From: DASXZH01 sp963829965
Lineage (GTDB): Bacteria > Armatimonadota > Fimbriimonadia > Fimbriimonadales > Fimbriimonadaceae
DNA: 64,000 nt
Reading direction: 5' to 3'
Assembly (NCBI GenBank): GCA_963829965.1
Contig: CAWHLK010000025.1
Coordinates: forward strand, 99,588-163,587
Shown: positions 16,679-25,058 of the stretch, piece by piece
Layout of the letters: each line of letters starts with the position of its first letter
Numbering within the stretch: position 1 is the stretch's first letter
Notes under the pieces: generated by a model
Seen by the model: the letters and a program-made list of their open reading frames with translations, nothing else
What the model was told of the DNA's origin: nothing
Databases searched by the model: none
Program-made: the position numbers and the translations under genes

Positions 16679-17281
16679 ATGAGGAAGGTAGCTCTAGCGG
16701 TGCTTTTGGGGGCCTGCAGTCTCGCGATGGCTCAGGACAATCTGGTGGTGATCAAATTTTCAAAATGCCTTTCTGGCAAGATGATCGGCGTTCTCGTTGA
16801 CGGAAGGGTTGAAAAGTCTTTTGCGGGCAAAATGGGATTCCAAGATGCCAACCACTCTTGGCAGTCCGTTTGCGCGGACATCCATAGCCCGGTATCCGAA
16901 GGTCAGTTCTTCAAGGTCCGGCCGGTGAACTCCGAAATCGCAGGTGGGAACTACGCCAAGGCCGGCCGAATTGTGGCGAAATACTTTAATGAGGCGAAGA
17001 CTCCTGCACAATGCGCGGGCCTCCAGATCGCAGTCTGGGAAGCCATCGAAGTTGGGGGAGAAAAGCCCGACTTCATCGAGGGCAAATTCCAAGTTCGCGC
17101 CGACGACGAAACAATGTACTATGCGACCCTGTATTACGCGGCCATCCAATCACCCGGAGACTCACCTGGCGTGCTGGGGACAAGCACCGTTGGCGCTCCC
17201 CCGAGCGGAAATAGCCCTACCTCTACTCTGCTGCTGACAGGCGGCCAGGGCCAGAGCCAATTATCTCCAGCCACGTCGTAG
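16679..17281 (+). CDS. Exported protein resembling a Cys-Gln thioester domain (copy 2)
   Basis: A 200-residue paralog of the 14,961 gene. It has a signal peptide (MRKVALAVLLGACSLAMAQ) and the same core: WQSVCADIHSPV (Cys 65), YAKAGRIVAKYFNEA and CAGLQIAVWEAIEVGG (Gln 116), then FIEGKFQVR. The two copies share most of the core, while the N- and C-terminal tails differ (this one ends in a Ser/Gly/Gln-rich tail with LSPATS, similar to LSPAPA in copy 1). The conserved Cys and Gln are 51 residues apart in both. The product is probably periplasmic or on the surface. Its stop lies three bases before the convergent mqnD stop. Confidence 0.6.
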   Translation: MRKVALAVLLGACSLAMAQDNLVVIKFSKCLSGKMIGVLVDGRVEKSFAGKMGFQDANHSWQSVCADIHSPVSEGQFFKVRPVNSEIAGGNYAKAGRIVAKYFNEAKTPAQCAGLQIAVWEAIEVGGEKPDFIEGKFQVRADDETMYYATLYYAAIQSPGDSPGVLGTSTVGAPPSGNSPTSTLLLTGGQGQSQLSPATS

Positions 17282-17283
17282 GG

Positions 17284-18126
17284 CTACTCGATGACGTCGA
17301 CCTCGACCCTGGGAACGATGCCCATGTCTGCGCCTTTTTCAAGGAGAAGCTTGATCGCTCGAACCCCTTCTTCTCCCATATCCTTGGTGCGCTCATTGAC
17401 GTACATGCCTACGAACTCGTCGCTCGTGTCCACATCCATCCCGCGCGCGAATTTTAGCGCGTATTCCAGCGCCTCTTCCCGGTGGTCAAGGCCGGCTGAG
17501 ATGCTTTCGCGCATGCAGCGGCTAACCTCTTTCACCGCGTCCTTGCCCAAATCCTTGCGCACCACGTTCACGCCAAGAGGCAATGGCAAGCCCGTTTTTG
17601 CCTTCCACCAGCGGCCAAGATCCTCGATGAGGGTCATCCCTTCTCGCTCATAGGTGAGCTGGCCCTCATGAATAATTAGGCCGGCCTTATAGTCGCCTTT
17701 CTGTACGGCGGGGATGATCTCGTCGAACGGAACGACTTCGAACTTCGGCCGCGTGTCCGGCCCGAACTTATCCGCGAAATACAGATTGAGGGTTAGAAAA
17801 GCCGAAGTCAGCTTGCCGGGGACGGCAATGACGGTTTCTTTCAACTCCTCCGGAGTAAGGGCGGTTTTCGAAATAATCATGGGCCCGTAATTCTCTCCGA
17901 ACGATCCTCCATGCCTTAGAAGGGCATAACGCTCGGCCACATAGGCAAAAGCATGGACGGAAACCGCGGAGGACTCCAGTTTGCCCTCCATTGCCCATTC
18001 GTTCAGGGTTTGAATATCCCTCAGAATGTGGTCGAATTCGAAGTCGCTCTTGACAGCGCCACTTGCCAGGCCCCAAAACATGAAAGCATCGTCCGAGTCC
18101 GGACTATGCCCGATATTGATCTTCAC
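17284..18126 (-). CDS. mqnD: 1,4-dihydroxy-6-naphthoate synthase (futalosine pathway of menaquinone synthesis)
   Basis: A 280-residue MqnD. It begins with IGHSPDSDDAFMFWGL, the family's strongest signature, and has the periplasmic-binding-protein-like fold (EVVPFDEIIPAV, GLIIHEGQLTYE, GLPLPLGVNVVR). MqnD converts cyclic de-hypoxanthinyl futalosine to 1,4-dihydroxy-6-naphthoate. Its presence indicates that this organism makes menaquinone by the futalosine route. Other mqn genes are not in the window. The menaquinone would serve the NDH-2 encoded at 38 kb. Confidence 0.94.
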   Translation of the reverse strand: MKINIGHSPDSDDAFMFWGLASGAVKSDFEFDHILRDIQTLNEWAMEGKLESSAVSVHAFAYVAERYALLRHGGSFGENYGPMIISKTALTPEELKETVIAVPGKLTSAFLTLNLYFADKFGPDTRPKFEVVPFDEIIPAVQKGDYKAGLIIHEGQLTYEREGMTLIEDLGRWWKAKTGLPLPLGVNVVRKDLGKDAVKEVSRCMRESISAGLDHREEALEYALKFARGMDVDTSDEFVGMYVNERTKDMGEEGVRAIKLLLEKGADMGIVPRVEVDVIE

Positions 18127-18143
18127 GGATGGAAGATTACTAC

Positions 18144-18173
18144 AAAAAAAGCCGAGACGGAGTTGCCTCGGCT
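18144..18173 (-). terminator. Rho-independent terminator after the 18,195 gene
   Basis: On the minus strand AGCCGAG and CTCGGCT (18167-18173 and 18150-18156) form a stem, followed by seven T (18144-18150 region). It separates the small unknown gene from mqnD, so mqnD starts its own transcript or depends on readthrough. Confidence 0.82.
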
Positions 18174-18194
18174 GAGCAGGAGTGCAAGTATAAG

Positions 18195-18503
18195 TCAGCG
18201 AACGAAATGGATTTTGGGGTCTTCCATTTTGTCCAGTAGCATTAATGAAACAACCGGCATAGGCCGTTGCTTTGCGATTTCTCGGGCCTCATCGAAGCTC
18301 ATTTCTTGAACGCACATACCGCTAAGGTCGATCCATTCGGCGAAGCGAAAGGCGCCAACCTCCGTGCTAAAAGCGGCCAGGCCGTGAATGCCATCATGGC
18401 AATAACAGCCATACCTCGAGCTTGCGGGATGATGCAGAACAAAGAGCCGATCGGGGATGAGATCGTCGATTCCGCAGATTGGGAGATCAAGGGTCAGATT
18501 CAT
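18195..18503 (-). CDS. Hypothetical protein
   Basis: A 102-residue soluble protein with no signal or membrane segment. It contains Cys and His residues in RYGCYCHDGIHGL, possibly a metal site, and ends DPKIHFVR. The length, acidic-basic balance and the terminator directly after it support a real gene. It looks like a small stand-alone domain of unknown function. Confidence 0.6.
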   Translation of the reverse strand: MNLTLDLPICGIDDLIPDRLFVLHHPASSRYGCYCHDGIHGLAAFSTEVGAFRFAEWIDLSGMCVQEMSFDEAREIAKQRPMPVVSLMLLDKMEDPKIHFVR

Positions 18504-18784
18504 CGCTTCTTAGTTATCTTATCGGGGAAAATTTCGTGTTGCCAAACAAAAACTTCATTTTGCTTAAAGATGAGCAATCAGAACTCTTCTTATGCTGTTT
18601 TGACGTAGCGAGTGCCACAAAGAAGCGTTAAAAATTGTCAGGCTTTGCACAAGAGCGAACGCCGGCCTAGCGAGCCAACGTCAAACAATACTGATAAAGC
18701 TTTAAGAAAAGCATAGCTTTTTTGGATTGGAGGCTTTATACTAATTCTCTCCACTTCTCGCGCCTCGGGGTCGGTCGTCAACTT

Positions 18785-19564
18785 ATGAGAAAGTGCCCAT
18801 ACTGCTCGATGATAAGCTCGTCAAGTGATGCTTGCGATTGGTGTCGCCGCCCGTTTCATACCTTTTTTGATGCGCGCGCTGGGCTGAAGAAGACGGTTGC
18901 TAAAAAACAAGGCGTCCCGGCTTCCGTTAAGGTTGTGGGCAGCTTGGTGGCCATCGTTCTCGCGGTATTCAGCTTGGCCCATATTAAGACGGCGCCTGAT
19001 GCAGCCCAAATTGCAGCGGTTGGAATCACTCCTCATGGGGCAATTGTCAAGAGCATGAACAGCTTGGCGAACCTTTCGACTCCTCCGCCACCTCCCGCCC
19101 AGACCGTAGCTCCAATCTCAACGACCCCTTACACGGCGTCTTCGGCTTATTCAAATGGAACCATGAGCACGGGCGTTGCGCCCACCGTTCAGACCACGCA
19201 AGAAAAACCCGCCGCAAAGCTGGCTTCGGTTCAGATCAGCACCCAAGCGGACGGCAACGGTAATGAAACCGCGGTGGGAACCGTGGTTATCGTGAACGAG
19301 AGCCCTTACGATATTTCCGATTTCTCTCTTTCTTTGGAAGTTGGCGGCGTCCCTACTACGCTGATTCCTTTTGAGGGAACGGCCAACTATCCGATGCCGC
19401 TACAGCACTCGGTTATCCCCGCGCACGGCAACCTGCAGGTCTCTGTGATGAGCTCCCACTCCTATCTCACGCCGGCAAGCAGCGTACGAAATGTGAAGCT
19501 CGTGGCGCATTTCCACGGGGCTGAGCAGGATGCTGAGGATACGGTTCGGCTGGCCTCAGGTTAG
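18785..19564 (+). CDS. Membrane-anchored zinc-ribbon protein of unknown function
   Basis: ATG 18785 gives MRKCPYCSMISSSSDACDWC, an N-terminal zinc ribbon with paired CPYC and CDWC motifs, about 14 residues apart. A transmembrane helix follows (VKVVGSLVAIVLAVFSLAHI), then a Pro/Thr/Ser linker, and a C-terminal beta-sandwich-like domain (VGTVVIVNESPYDISDFSL). That domain resembles the FxLYD group of exported domains. The ribbon would be cytoplasmic and the beta domain outside. The function is unknown. The next small gene begins 40 bases downstream on the same strand. Confidence 0.7.
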   Translation: MRKCPYCSMISSSSDACDWCRRPFHTFFDARAGLKKTVAKKQGVPASVKVVGSLVAIVLAVFSLAHIKTAPDAAQIAAVGITPHGAIVKSMNSLANLSTPPPPPAQTVAPISTTPYTASSAYSNGTMSTGVAPTVQTTQEKPAAKLASVQISTQADGNGNETAVGTVVIVNESPYDISDFSLSLEVGGVPTTLIPFEGTANYPMPLQHSVIPAHGNLQVSVMSSHSYLTPASSVRNVKLVAHFHGAEQDAEDTVRLASG

Positions 19565-19604
19565 TTTCTTATCACTTTTGCTGCCTAGGGGTAATCTTAG
19601 CGGC

Positions 19605-19856
19605 ATGCCTTATAAAGTCGTTTATGTCGAGCAAGGCGGTCAAGAGAGAGAGTTAAAACGCGAAACCAGGGATACGTTGCCCAAGGTTGGCGATGTCATT
19701 CTCGTTGGAGACAGGAAGGCCAAGTACGGAGTTCTCACGGCTCCCGCGAAGAAGGGCGCGTGGTTCTGGACCATCTATCAAACCTACGTCGATCCGCTTT
19801 CGCCGGAAGGATTTACCGCTACCGAAGATCCTGACGCGCCTACTTTCTATCGTTGA
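19605..19856 (+). CDS. Small hypothetical protein
   Basis: An 83-residue soluble protein: MPYKVVYVEQGGQERELKRE, then VGDVILVGDRKAKYGVL and a Trp/Tyr/Pro-rich end. The ATG at 19605 follows TAGGGGT at a long spacing. The regular beta pattern suggests a small barrel. It is 40 bases downstream of the zinc-ribbon gene and just before tRNA-Arg. Confidence 0.6.
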   Translation: MPYKVVYVEQGGQERELKRETRDTLPKVGDVILVGDRKAKYGVLTAPAKKGAWFWTIYQTYVDPLSPEGFTATEDPDAPTFYR

Positions 19857-19921
19857 CAGTTTGCGGCTCTGGTCCAAATTCTGGTCCTGGGCGCCCCCAG
19901 CTAGGTATCCTTTTCCCTGCT

Positions 19922-19997
19922 GCGCCCGTAGCTCAATGGATAGAGCAACTGACTTCGGATCAGTAGGTTGGGAGTTCGAGTCTCTTCGGGCGCGCCA
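19922..19997 (+). tRNA. tRNA-Arg (anticodon TCG), CCA encoded
   Basis: The acceptor stem GCGCCCG (19922-19928) pairs with CGGGCGC (19987-19993), followed by discriminator G and an encoded CCA. The D arm is AGCTCAATGGATAGAGC, the anticodon stem ACTGA/TCAGT holds the loop CTTCGGA, giving anticodon TCG (Arg, CGN codons), and the T arm has GTTCGAG. All arms are intact. Confidence 0.96.
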
Positions 19998-20004
19998 TGT
20001 TCCT

Positions 20005-20670
20005 CTATTCTTTTAGAGCTGCCTTCACATTGGGAAAGACAAGTTCCACCCAGCGCGCGTACTGCTTCGCGCTTGGATGGAGGCCATCGCCTGCGACCAT
20101 TGATGGATCTTCGGCTGCCAGCTTGGAAATGGCAGTGACGTTCACGAAGGTGACAGACCTCTCCTTGCAACCCTTTTGTGCTTTCGCGTTGAACGCGTCG
20201 ATTTGCGCTCCTACTAGTCTACGGTCTCTGTCTTTGGCGAAAGGCGTGACGCCCCAGTCTGGAATGGAAACAACAATTACTCGCTTGGCATTTCCATCGG
20301 CAAAGGCGATAGCCTGAACTAGAAGAGATTGAAATTCTCTCCCGAACTTAGAGACTGGCAGGCCCCGGTATTGATTGTTTACACCAATCGCCAGCGTGAC
20401 GAGGTCAAACCTCCCTTTCGGCTTTGCTCTCCCGACGCCTTCTGTTAGCTCGGAAGTAGTCCAACCGGTTTTCGCGACCACGATTGGATCATCGAATTTG
20501 AAGCCATTTTCGCGTAAGGCCCTGGCGAGTTGGTATGGAAAAGATTCGTCTTTGGGAACGGCCTCGCCAACCGTGTAGGAATCGCCGAGGGCGAGGTAAC
20601 GAAGTGGGCCGCGCTGGCCGCTTGCGGCCAGGGTCAGCCCAAGCGTCAGAAAGAGGATCGGCAGACTCAA
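20005..20670 (-). CDS. SGNH/GDSL-family hydrolase, exported
   Basis: A 221-residue hydrolase with a signal peptide (MSLPILFLTLGLTLAASGQ). Block I is YLALGDSYTVGE with the catalytic Ser, block III is LAIGVNNQYRG (the Asn of the oxyanion hole), and block V is GDGLHPSAKQYARW with the Asp-x-x-His pair. Such enzymes hydrolyse esters of lipids or acetylated sugars outside the cytoplasm. The exact substrate is open. It converges on the tRNA gene eight bases away. Confidence 0.88.
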   Translation of the reverse strand: MSLPILFLTLGLTLAASGQRGPLRYLALGDSYTVGEAVPKDESFPYQLARALRENGFKFDDPIVVAKTGWTTSELTEGVGRAKPKGRFDLVTLAIGVNNQYRGLPVSKFGREFQSLLVQAIAFADGNAKRVIVVSIPDWGVTPFAKDRDRRLVGAQIDAFNAKAQKGCKERSVTFVNVTAISKLAAEDPSMVAGDGLHPSAKQYARWVELVFPNVKAALKE

Positions 20671-20831
20671 TATGCATTTTAAGTTACCGGATGCCGACGG
20701 TCGTGTGAGCTTCGCTCAACGACGCGCCGCCTTTTGCGATTGCCACTAAAGCTTTGCCCTCCAAGGCATATTTACGGAGTGACCAGTCGGGCTGGGGAAC
20801 ACTTCAGAGGTGGCGCGCCGGCATCAGCTCG

Positions 20832-20857
20832 AAAAAAAAGGGGACCTTTCGGTCCCC
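20832..20857 (-). terminator. Rho-independent terminator after hsp20
   Basis: GGGGACC (20840-20846) and GGTCCCC (20851-20857) form a stem with a TTTC loop. On the minus strand the stem is followed by eight T (20832-20839). It lies 27 bases after the Hsp20 stop. Confidence 0.92.
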
Positions 20858-20883
20858 ATTCTCTCATCCTTTCTTCAACTCGC

Positions 20884-21375
20884 TTACGCGGTTGGTGTTT
20901 CTTCAGATTCCTTGGCCTCGGCCGGAGAATCCACCACGTACTTGACGGGGATCTTCAGGGCCTGGGGCTTTACCGGCTCGACCTTGGGCAGCGTGATCTT
21001 CACGTAGCCGTTGTCGAAGCTCGCTTCGATGCCGGCGGTATCGATATTCTCGGGCAGGAGCAGAGATCTGCTGAACTTGCCATGGCGATACTCGCGACGA
21101 AATACCTTGTCCTGATCGGTGATCTCATCCTTGGTTTCGCCAAAGATGGTCAATACGTTCTCTTCGATTGAGACATTCACGTCCTCCGGCCTTACGCCTG
21201 GCAACGCGGTCCGCACGATCAGACTGTTATCCCGCTCGTAAACGTCCACCGGAAGCGTCCAACTCCGGATTTCTGGTGCCTTTTCGCTTTCCGGATGGTG
21301 GCCAAAGGCTCGGTCAAGGATCTCGGCGACTTGGTTGAACTCTGCAAACGGGCTTACTCGAACAATACTTCTCAC
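20884..21375 (-). CDS. Small heat-shock protein (Hsp20/alpha-crystallin)
   Basis: A 163-residue Hsp20. The alpha-crystallin domain runs from LPVDVYERDNSLIVRTALPG through VRPEDVNVSIEENVLTIFGE to the A-x-x-x-NGV-like signature ASFDNGYVKITLPK. It holds unfolding proteins for refolding by other chaperones. The GTG start at 21375 is chosen because an AGGAGG site lies nine bases upstream. There is its own terminator, so the gene is probably monocistronic. I see no ROSE-type thermosensor in the 5' leader with certainty. Confidence 0.93.
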   Translation of the reverse strand: MRSIVRVSPFAEFNQVAEILDRAFGHHPESEKAPEIRSWTLPVDVYERDNSLIVRTALPGVRPEDVNVSIEENVLTIFGETKDEITDQDKVFRREYRHGKFSRSLLLPENIDTAGIEASFDNGYVKITLPKVEPVKPQALKIPVKYVVDSPAEAKESEETPTA

Positions 21376-21456
21376 TATGCTTTTCCTCCTAACTATCGGT
21401 GCAAGTTATCTTACACTCTTAATATAACTATACGTGAGCGTGTTGCTATCAAGTTC

Positions 21457-22221
21457 CTATTTTGGAAGGTTTTTTTCAAGAAACTGCTTCGCTTTATAGA
21501 GAATCATTCCCGCGACCGGCGAATAGCGTTGTACGGCGGTTGAGGAACCGTGAACCGACCCAGGCAAGCAAACGAACTCGCTATTCTTCTTATTGCCAAG
21601 CGCATCAAACAGCGCTTGCCGGCCCTGAACCTTTTCATCCGGCGTGCAAACGAAGTAAACGGGCGACTTGATTCGCGATGCCCAACTCTGAACGAGGGAT
21701 TTGTCTGCAAAGTACTCGCCGGGAGAAAACACGAGCCCGCAGGGCAAAGTTGGGTTCTTGCTCATCAGCTCGACCGTGAGGGAGGCGCTGTAGCTGCTTC
21801 CCCATGGCACGATGTTTCGGTAATGCTTGCTTTGTGCCCATGAGACGGCGCCCTGGAGATCGGCATAAGCGGGCATATAATCGTTGGTAGGGCTTGCACC
21901 TGCTACAGTCCGATTATCGTGGCCAAATCGCCTCCCACCCGAACGCTGGTCGATCGCCAGGCAGTCGTAGCCCGCCTTGGCCAACTGTGGCGCGATGGTC
22001 GCGTACTCGGCCGCGTTAGAACCTGCTTGGTGGAACATGAGCAAAACCGTCCTGGATTGAGTTTTGCCGGAAGCGTAGAAGTCGCCGTAAACCGTTTTCC
22101 CATCAGATGCTTGAAGCTGGACCTGATTTGGAGCGGGGCCCAAGCGAGCATCCGGCTGCGCGCCCGCTAGCACGGATAACAAAGGAAAGAAGGCAAGAAC
22201 GAAAGGCAGTCTTGGAGTCAC
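21457..22221 (-). CDS. Exported alpha/beta hydrolase
   Basis: A 254-residue protein with a signal peptide (FVLAFFPLLSVLAGAQP). The fold signals are TVLLMFHQAGSNAAEY (oxyanion region), CLAIDQRSGG, the nucleophile elbow PWGSSYSASL with Ser, a possible acid in VCTPDEKVQGR and His in GSVHGSS. It has dienelactone-hydrolase-like spacing. The substrate is unknown. The gene is the downstream member of a three-gene minus-strand run with the amidase and hslV (16 bases to the amidase gene). Confidence 0.82.
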   Translation of the reverse strand: MTPRLPFVLAFFPLLSVLAGAQPDARLGPAPNQVQLQASDGKTVYGDFYASGKTQSRTVLLMFHQAGSNAAEYATIAPQLAKAGYDCLAIDQRSGGRRFGHDNRTVAGASPTNDYMPAYADLQGAVSWAQSKHYRNIVPWGSSYSASLTVELMSKNPTLPCGLVFSPGEYFADKSLVQSWASRIKSPVYFVCTPDEKVQGRQALFDALGNKKNSEFVCLPGSVHGSSTAVQRYSPVAGMILYKAKQFLEKNLPK

Positions 22222-22236
22222 AAGCGTATTTTAACG

Positions 22237-22812
22237 CTAGTGAAGGAGCTGCAGGCCTACACCGTCCAACGTGTCCCAGTGGTAGCCCTTTGGATCCACC
22301 TTGCGCCCATGAGGCAATGCGATGTACTCGTGGCTCTCGATGTACTTCAGCGGGAAGCGTCTCTTGAGGGTGAAGATCAAGTTTCGCAGGGCTTGAACTT
22401 GAGCGGCGGGATACGGGTCCTTTCCATCGTCGAGGTTCACGAGCTCGATGCCGATCGAAAAATTATTCACGTTTCCACGGCCTTCGACATCCTTGCTCAC
22501 GCCTGCGTGCCAGGCGCGGTTAAAGGTAGACACGTTCTGGACTATGGAGCCGTCCCGGCCGATCGTGAAGTGCGAACTAACCTGGCTCTTGGTGGTTTGG
22601 AACCATTCGGTCGTATTTTGGAGGGTCGGATTTGCCGTTGAGTGAAGAATGATGGTGTCGACCACCGTGCCCGCAGGCCGGAGGTTGCAGTTCGGGGACT
22701 GTATCCAAACCAGCTTGTTATAACCCGGTTCCTTCCATGGCGTTGGCATTGGGTCCGGTCCTTTCAGGACAAACGGAAGGTTGATTGCAATCAAAGAAAT
22801 AAGGAACGTCAT
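22237..22812 (-). CDS. N-acetylmuramoyl-L-alanine amidase (Amidase_2 fold)
   Basis: A 191-residue amidase of the T7 lysozyme/AmiD type. Zinc ligands and fold motifs can be placed as ILHSTANP (first His), SSHFTIGRDGSIVQNV, AWHAGVS (second His) and DPKGYHWD near the end for the third position, with NNFSIGIELVN in the middle. The N-terminus is a short hydrophobic segment, so it is likely exported. It cleaves the bond between MurNAc and the peptide stem. Its ATG overlaps the hslV stop (ATGA at 22809), so the two are coupled. Confidence 0.88.
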   Translation of the reverse strand: MTFLISLIAINLPFVLKGPDPMPTPWKEPGYNKLVWIQSPNCNLRPAGTVVDTIILHSTANPTLQNTTEWFQTTKSQVSSHFTIGRDGSIVQNVSTFNRAWHAGVSKDVEGRGNVNNFSIGIELVNLDDGKDPYPAAQVQALRNLIFTLKRRFPLKYIESHEYIALPHGRKVDPKGYHWDTLDGVGLQLLH

Positions 22813-23345
22813 TTTTCTCCCAAGACTTCGACCGTGAATTGGTCGTTCGTAAAGACGCAGATCTCGGACGCGATCCTTAACGCTTCGCGAGCGATCTCCT
22901 CTGCGCTGAGTTCAGTATGGCTCAACAAAGCCCTCGCCGCGGCAAGGGCATAAGCGCCTCCCGAGCCGATGCCGGCTACGCCGTCGTCCGGCTCGATCAC
23001 GTTGCCATCGCCTCCCACAAGGAGTAGGCTTTCCTCATCCGCAACAAGCATAAGCGCATTGAGTTGGCGAAGGACCTTGTCCGTTCGCCAATCCTTGGCG
23101 AACTCCACGGCCGCCCGTTTGAGGTTCTTGAAAGCCTCAATCTTGGCCTCGAAGCGGTCCTGCAAGGCCTGGGCATCCGCAACGGAACCGGCAAAGCCGC
23201 ACAGAATTCGGCCGTCCGAAAGACGACGCACCTTGCGCGCGGTGTGTTTAAGGATCGTTGACTCGCCAAAAGTGACCTGACCATCGGCGGCAATGGCGGT
23301 GGCCCCATTTCTTCTGACCCCGATCACGGTAGTGGATCGAAACAT
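22809..23345 (-). CDS. hslV: HslV, peptidase subunit of the HslUV protease
   Basis: A 178-residue proteasome-like peptidase. After removal of MFRS the mature N-terminus TTVIGVRRNG carries the catalytic Thr. Other hallmarks are AADGQVTFGES, GRILCGFAGSVADAQ and GIGSGGAYALAAARAL. HslV needs the HslU ATPase. No hslU is adjacent, although hslV-hslU pairing is common; the neighbour is a coupled cell-wall amidase instead. Confidence 0.95.
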   Translation of the reverse strand: MFRSTTVIGVRRNGATAIAADGQVTFGESTILKHTARKVRRLSDGRILCGFAGSVADAQALQDRFEAKIEAFKNLKRAAVEFAKDWRTDKVLRQLNALMLVADEESLLLVGGDGNVIEPDDGVAGIGSGGAYALAAARALLSHTELSAEEIAREALRIASEICVFTNDQFTVEVLGEK

Positions 23346-23400
23346 GCCGCGAGTTTACATCGGGGCGTTGGGTGGCTGTCAGCCGTCCTATCTGTAGCCT

Positions 23401-24675
23401 TTGAACGTTCCGAGATTGCCATTGATCTTCCTCGTGAGTTTCGGGGCCGGCATTTTGTTGTTTTTGGCCGGCCTGCTCGCCATTTTTGGGCAATGGGGCT
23501 CGGCCCCTTTATGGATTCCGTTGATTGGCGGCGGCGTGGTTGCCATCGTTTTTGGAATCAAGGCCGAGCAATTGCTTACCGAGGAATTGCGGCTTATCGA
23601 GCGCGAGCACTCCCAGAAAGAGGAGATCGACATGCAGCTTCAACAGCAGCGCACCGCGATCGATATCTTTGCAGACGGCTTGGACACCGCGATCTTCATT
23701 TGCGAAAAGAAGGGCGAGGTGGCCTATGCAAACCGAAAAGCCGCCGAGATGTTCAACTTCCCCAACCCGGTTGGGAAGACGATCCTCGCGTTATCCCTCT
23801 CCTACGACCTTCAGAATCTGGTAAGCGGTGCGCTCGCGGAGGGCGAAAAGCGTAAGATCGAACTGCCTTTTCATTATCCCGAGGAGAGGATCGGCCTATG
23901 TGAGGTTTGGATGGATCCGAGCGGGACGAGAGTTTTTCTTGCCGTTCAGGACGTTACCGAACTTCGTAGGCTGGAGAGGATTCGCAGAGACTTTGTTGCG
24001 AACGTTTCCCATGAGTTAAGAACGCCGCTCGCTTCTATTCGGGCCATGGCGGAGACTCTGGATGACGACAAGAAGGAGATGCCCAAGCTAGCGGAGAGAT
24101 ACCTGCCGCAGATCATTGCGGAAGTTGACCGATTGTCGCTGCTTTCCACCGATCTTCTTAGCCTTTCGTCGGCCGAGTCTAACCCAGTGCGAAAGCAGGC
24201 CTGCAACATCGCCGCGATCTTTCGGAACTCGGTGCAACAGCTCAAGCGAAAGGCGGAGACCAAGAAGCTAACACTCACGTACCAAGGGCCGGAAGACTTG
24301 GAGATCGAGGCCAATTCGTCTCAGATGAGCCAGGTCGCGATTAATCTTATAGACAATGCACTGAATTACACGAATATTGGCGCAGTCGCGATTATCATTA
24401 AGGAAGAGGCAAACGATGTATTGATTACCGTCAGGGATACAGGAATCGGCATTGCCAGCGAACACCTCCACCGTATCTTTGAACGGTTCTACCGGGCGGA
24501 CAGAGCCCGTTCTCGCGCCACTGGCGGAACCGGCCTTGGATTGAGTATCGTAAAGCATATCGTTGAAGCCCATGGTGGCAGCGTTTCTGTAGAAAGTTCA
24601 CTCAACCAGGGTTCCACATTTACTCTGGTCCTTCCCAAAGGAGACATAAGAGATGCAAAGGCTGCAATGGAATAA
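23401..24675 (+). CDS. PhoR-like sensor histidine kinase
   Basis: A 424-residue sensor kinase with two N-terminal hydrophobic segments (LIFLVSFGAGILLFLAGLLAI and LWIPLIGGGVVAIVFG), a short coiled stretch, and a PAS-like domain (TAIFICEKKGEVAYANRKA). The HisKA box is FVANVSHELRTPLASIRAM with the phospho-accepting His, and the ATPase part has NLIDNALNY (N box), VRDTGIGI (G1) and GGTGLGLSIVKHIVEAHGG (G2). The layout is that of the PhoR/WalK group. No response regulator is adjacent. The start TTG at 23401 is tentative. Confidence 0.93.
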   Translation: MNVPRLPLIFLVSFGAGILLFLAGLLAIFGQWGSAPLWIPLIGGGVVAIVFGIKAEQLLTEELRLIEREHSQKEEIDMQLQQQRTAIDIFADGLDTAIFICEKKGEVAYANRKAAEMFNFPNPVGKTILALSLSYDLQNLVSGALAEGEKRKIELPFHYPEERIGLCEVWMDPSGTRVFLAVQDVTELRRLERIRRDFVANVSHELRTPLASIRAMAETLDDDKKEMPKLAERYLPQIIAEVDRLSLLSTDLLSLSSAESNPVRKQACNIAAIFRNSVQQLKRKAETKKLTLTYQGPEDLEIEANSSQMSQVAINLIDNALNYTNIGAVAIIIKEEANDVLITVRDTGIGIASEHLHRIFERFYRADRARSRATGGTGLGLSIVKHIVEAHGGSVSVESSLNQGSTFTLVLPKGDIRDAKAAME

Positions 24676-25007
24676 AGATCATGGGGCGAACCTATCGCCT
24701 CAAGAAAAGGAGCTTCAAGAGCTCAAAGACGAAAACCGCAGATTGAAAGGACTTTTAGAACTCCGAGAGGATCGGGCTGCGCTTGAGAAATTTCAGATTC
24801 AGACCAGGAACCTAATTTTCGGGCCTGTCGAGCGCCATTGTGATTGGCGTGCTGTTAGTAGGGCTCGTGTCCATCCTCTATCTAAGAGCGAAGACCGAAG
24901 ACAATCGAGAAATAGCGACCCAAAAAGTCGAAATACAAAAGCTCAAGAACCGCGTGATCATTTCATCCTCCGGCGCGGATGATTCCGATACCAGTCAAAC
25001 TCCATAG
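24653..25007 (+). pseudogene. Coiled-coil membrane protein, frameshifted
   Basis: ATG 24653 lies inside the end of the kinase gene, eight bases after AAAGGAG, so the two are coupled. The first frame encodes a charged coiled coil (LSPQEKELQELKDENRRLKG). At the T run 24816-24819 the meaningful frame changes. In the second frame follows a transmembrane helix (AIVIGVLLVGLVSILYLRAK) and another coil, ending at TAG 25007. The two halves make one sensible protein of about 117 residues, so a single-base indel is likely. Its role with the kinase is unknown. Confidence 0.6.
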
Positions 25008-25058
25008 CGACTTATTCACTAAGGAGAACTACTTGGCTTGCCTACAACAAATGTATAG

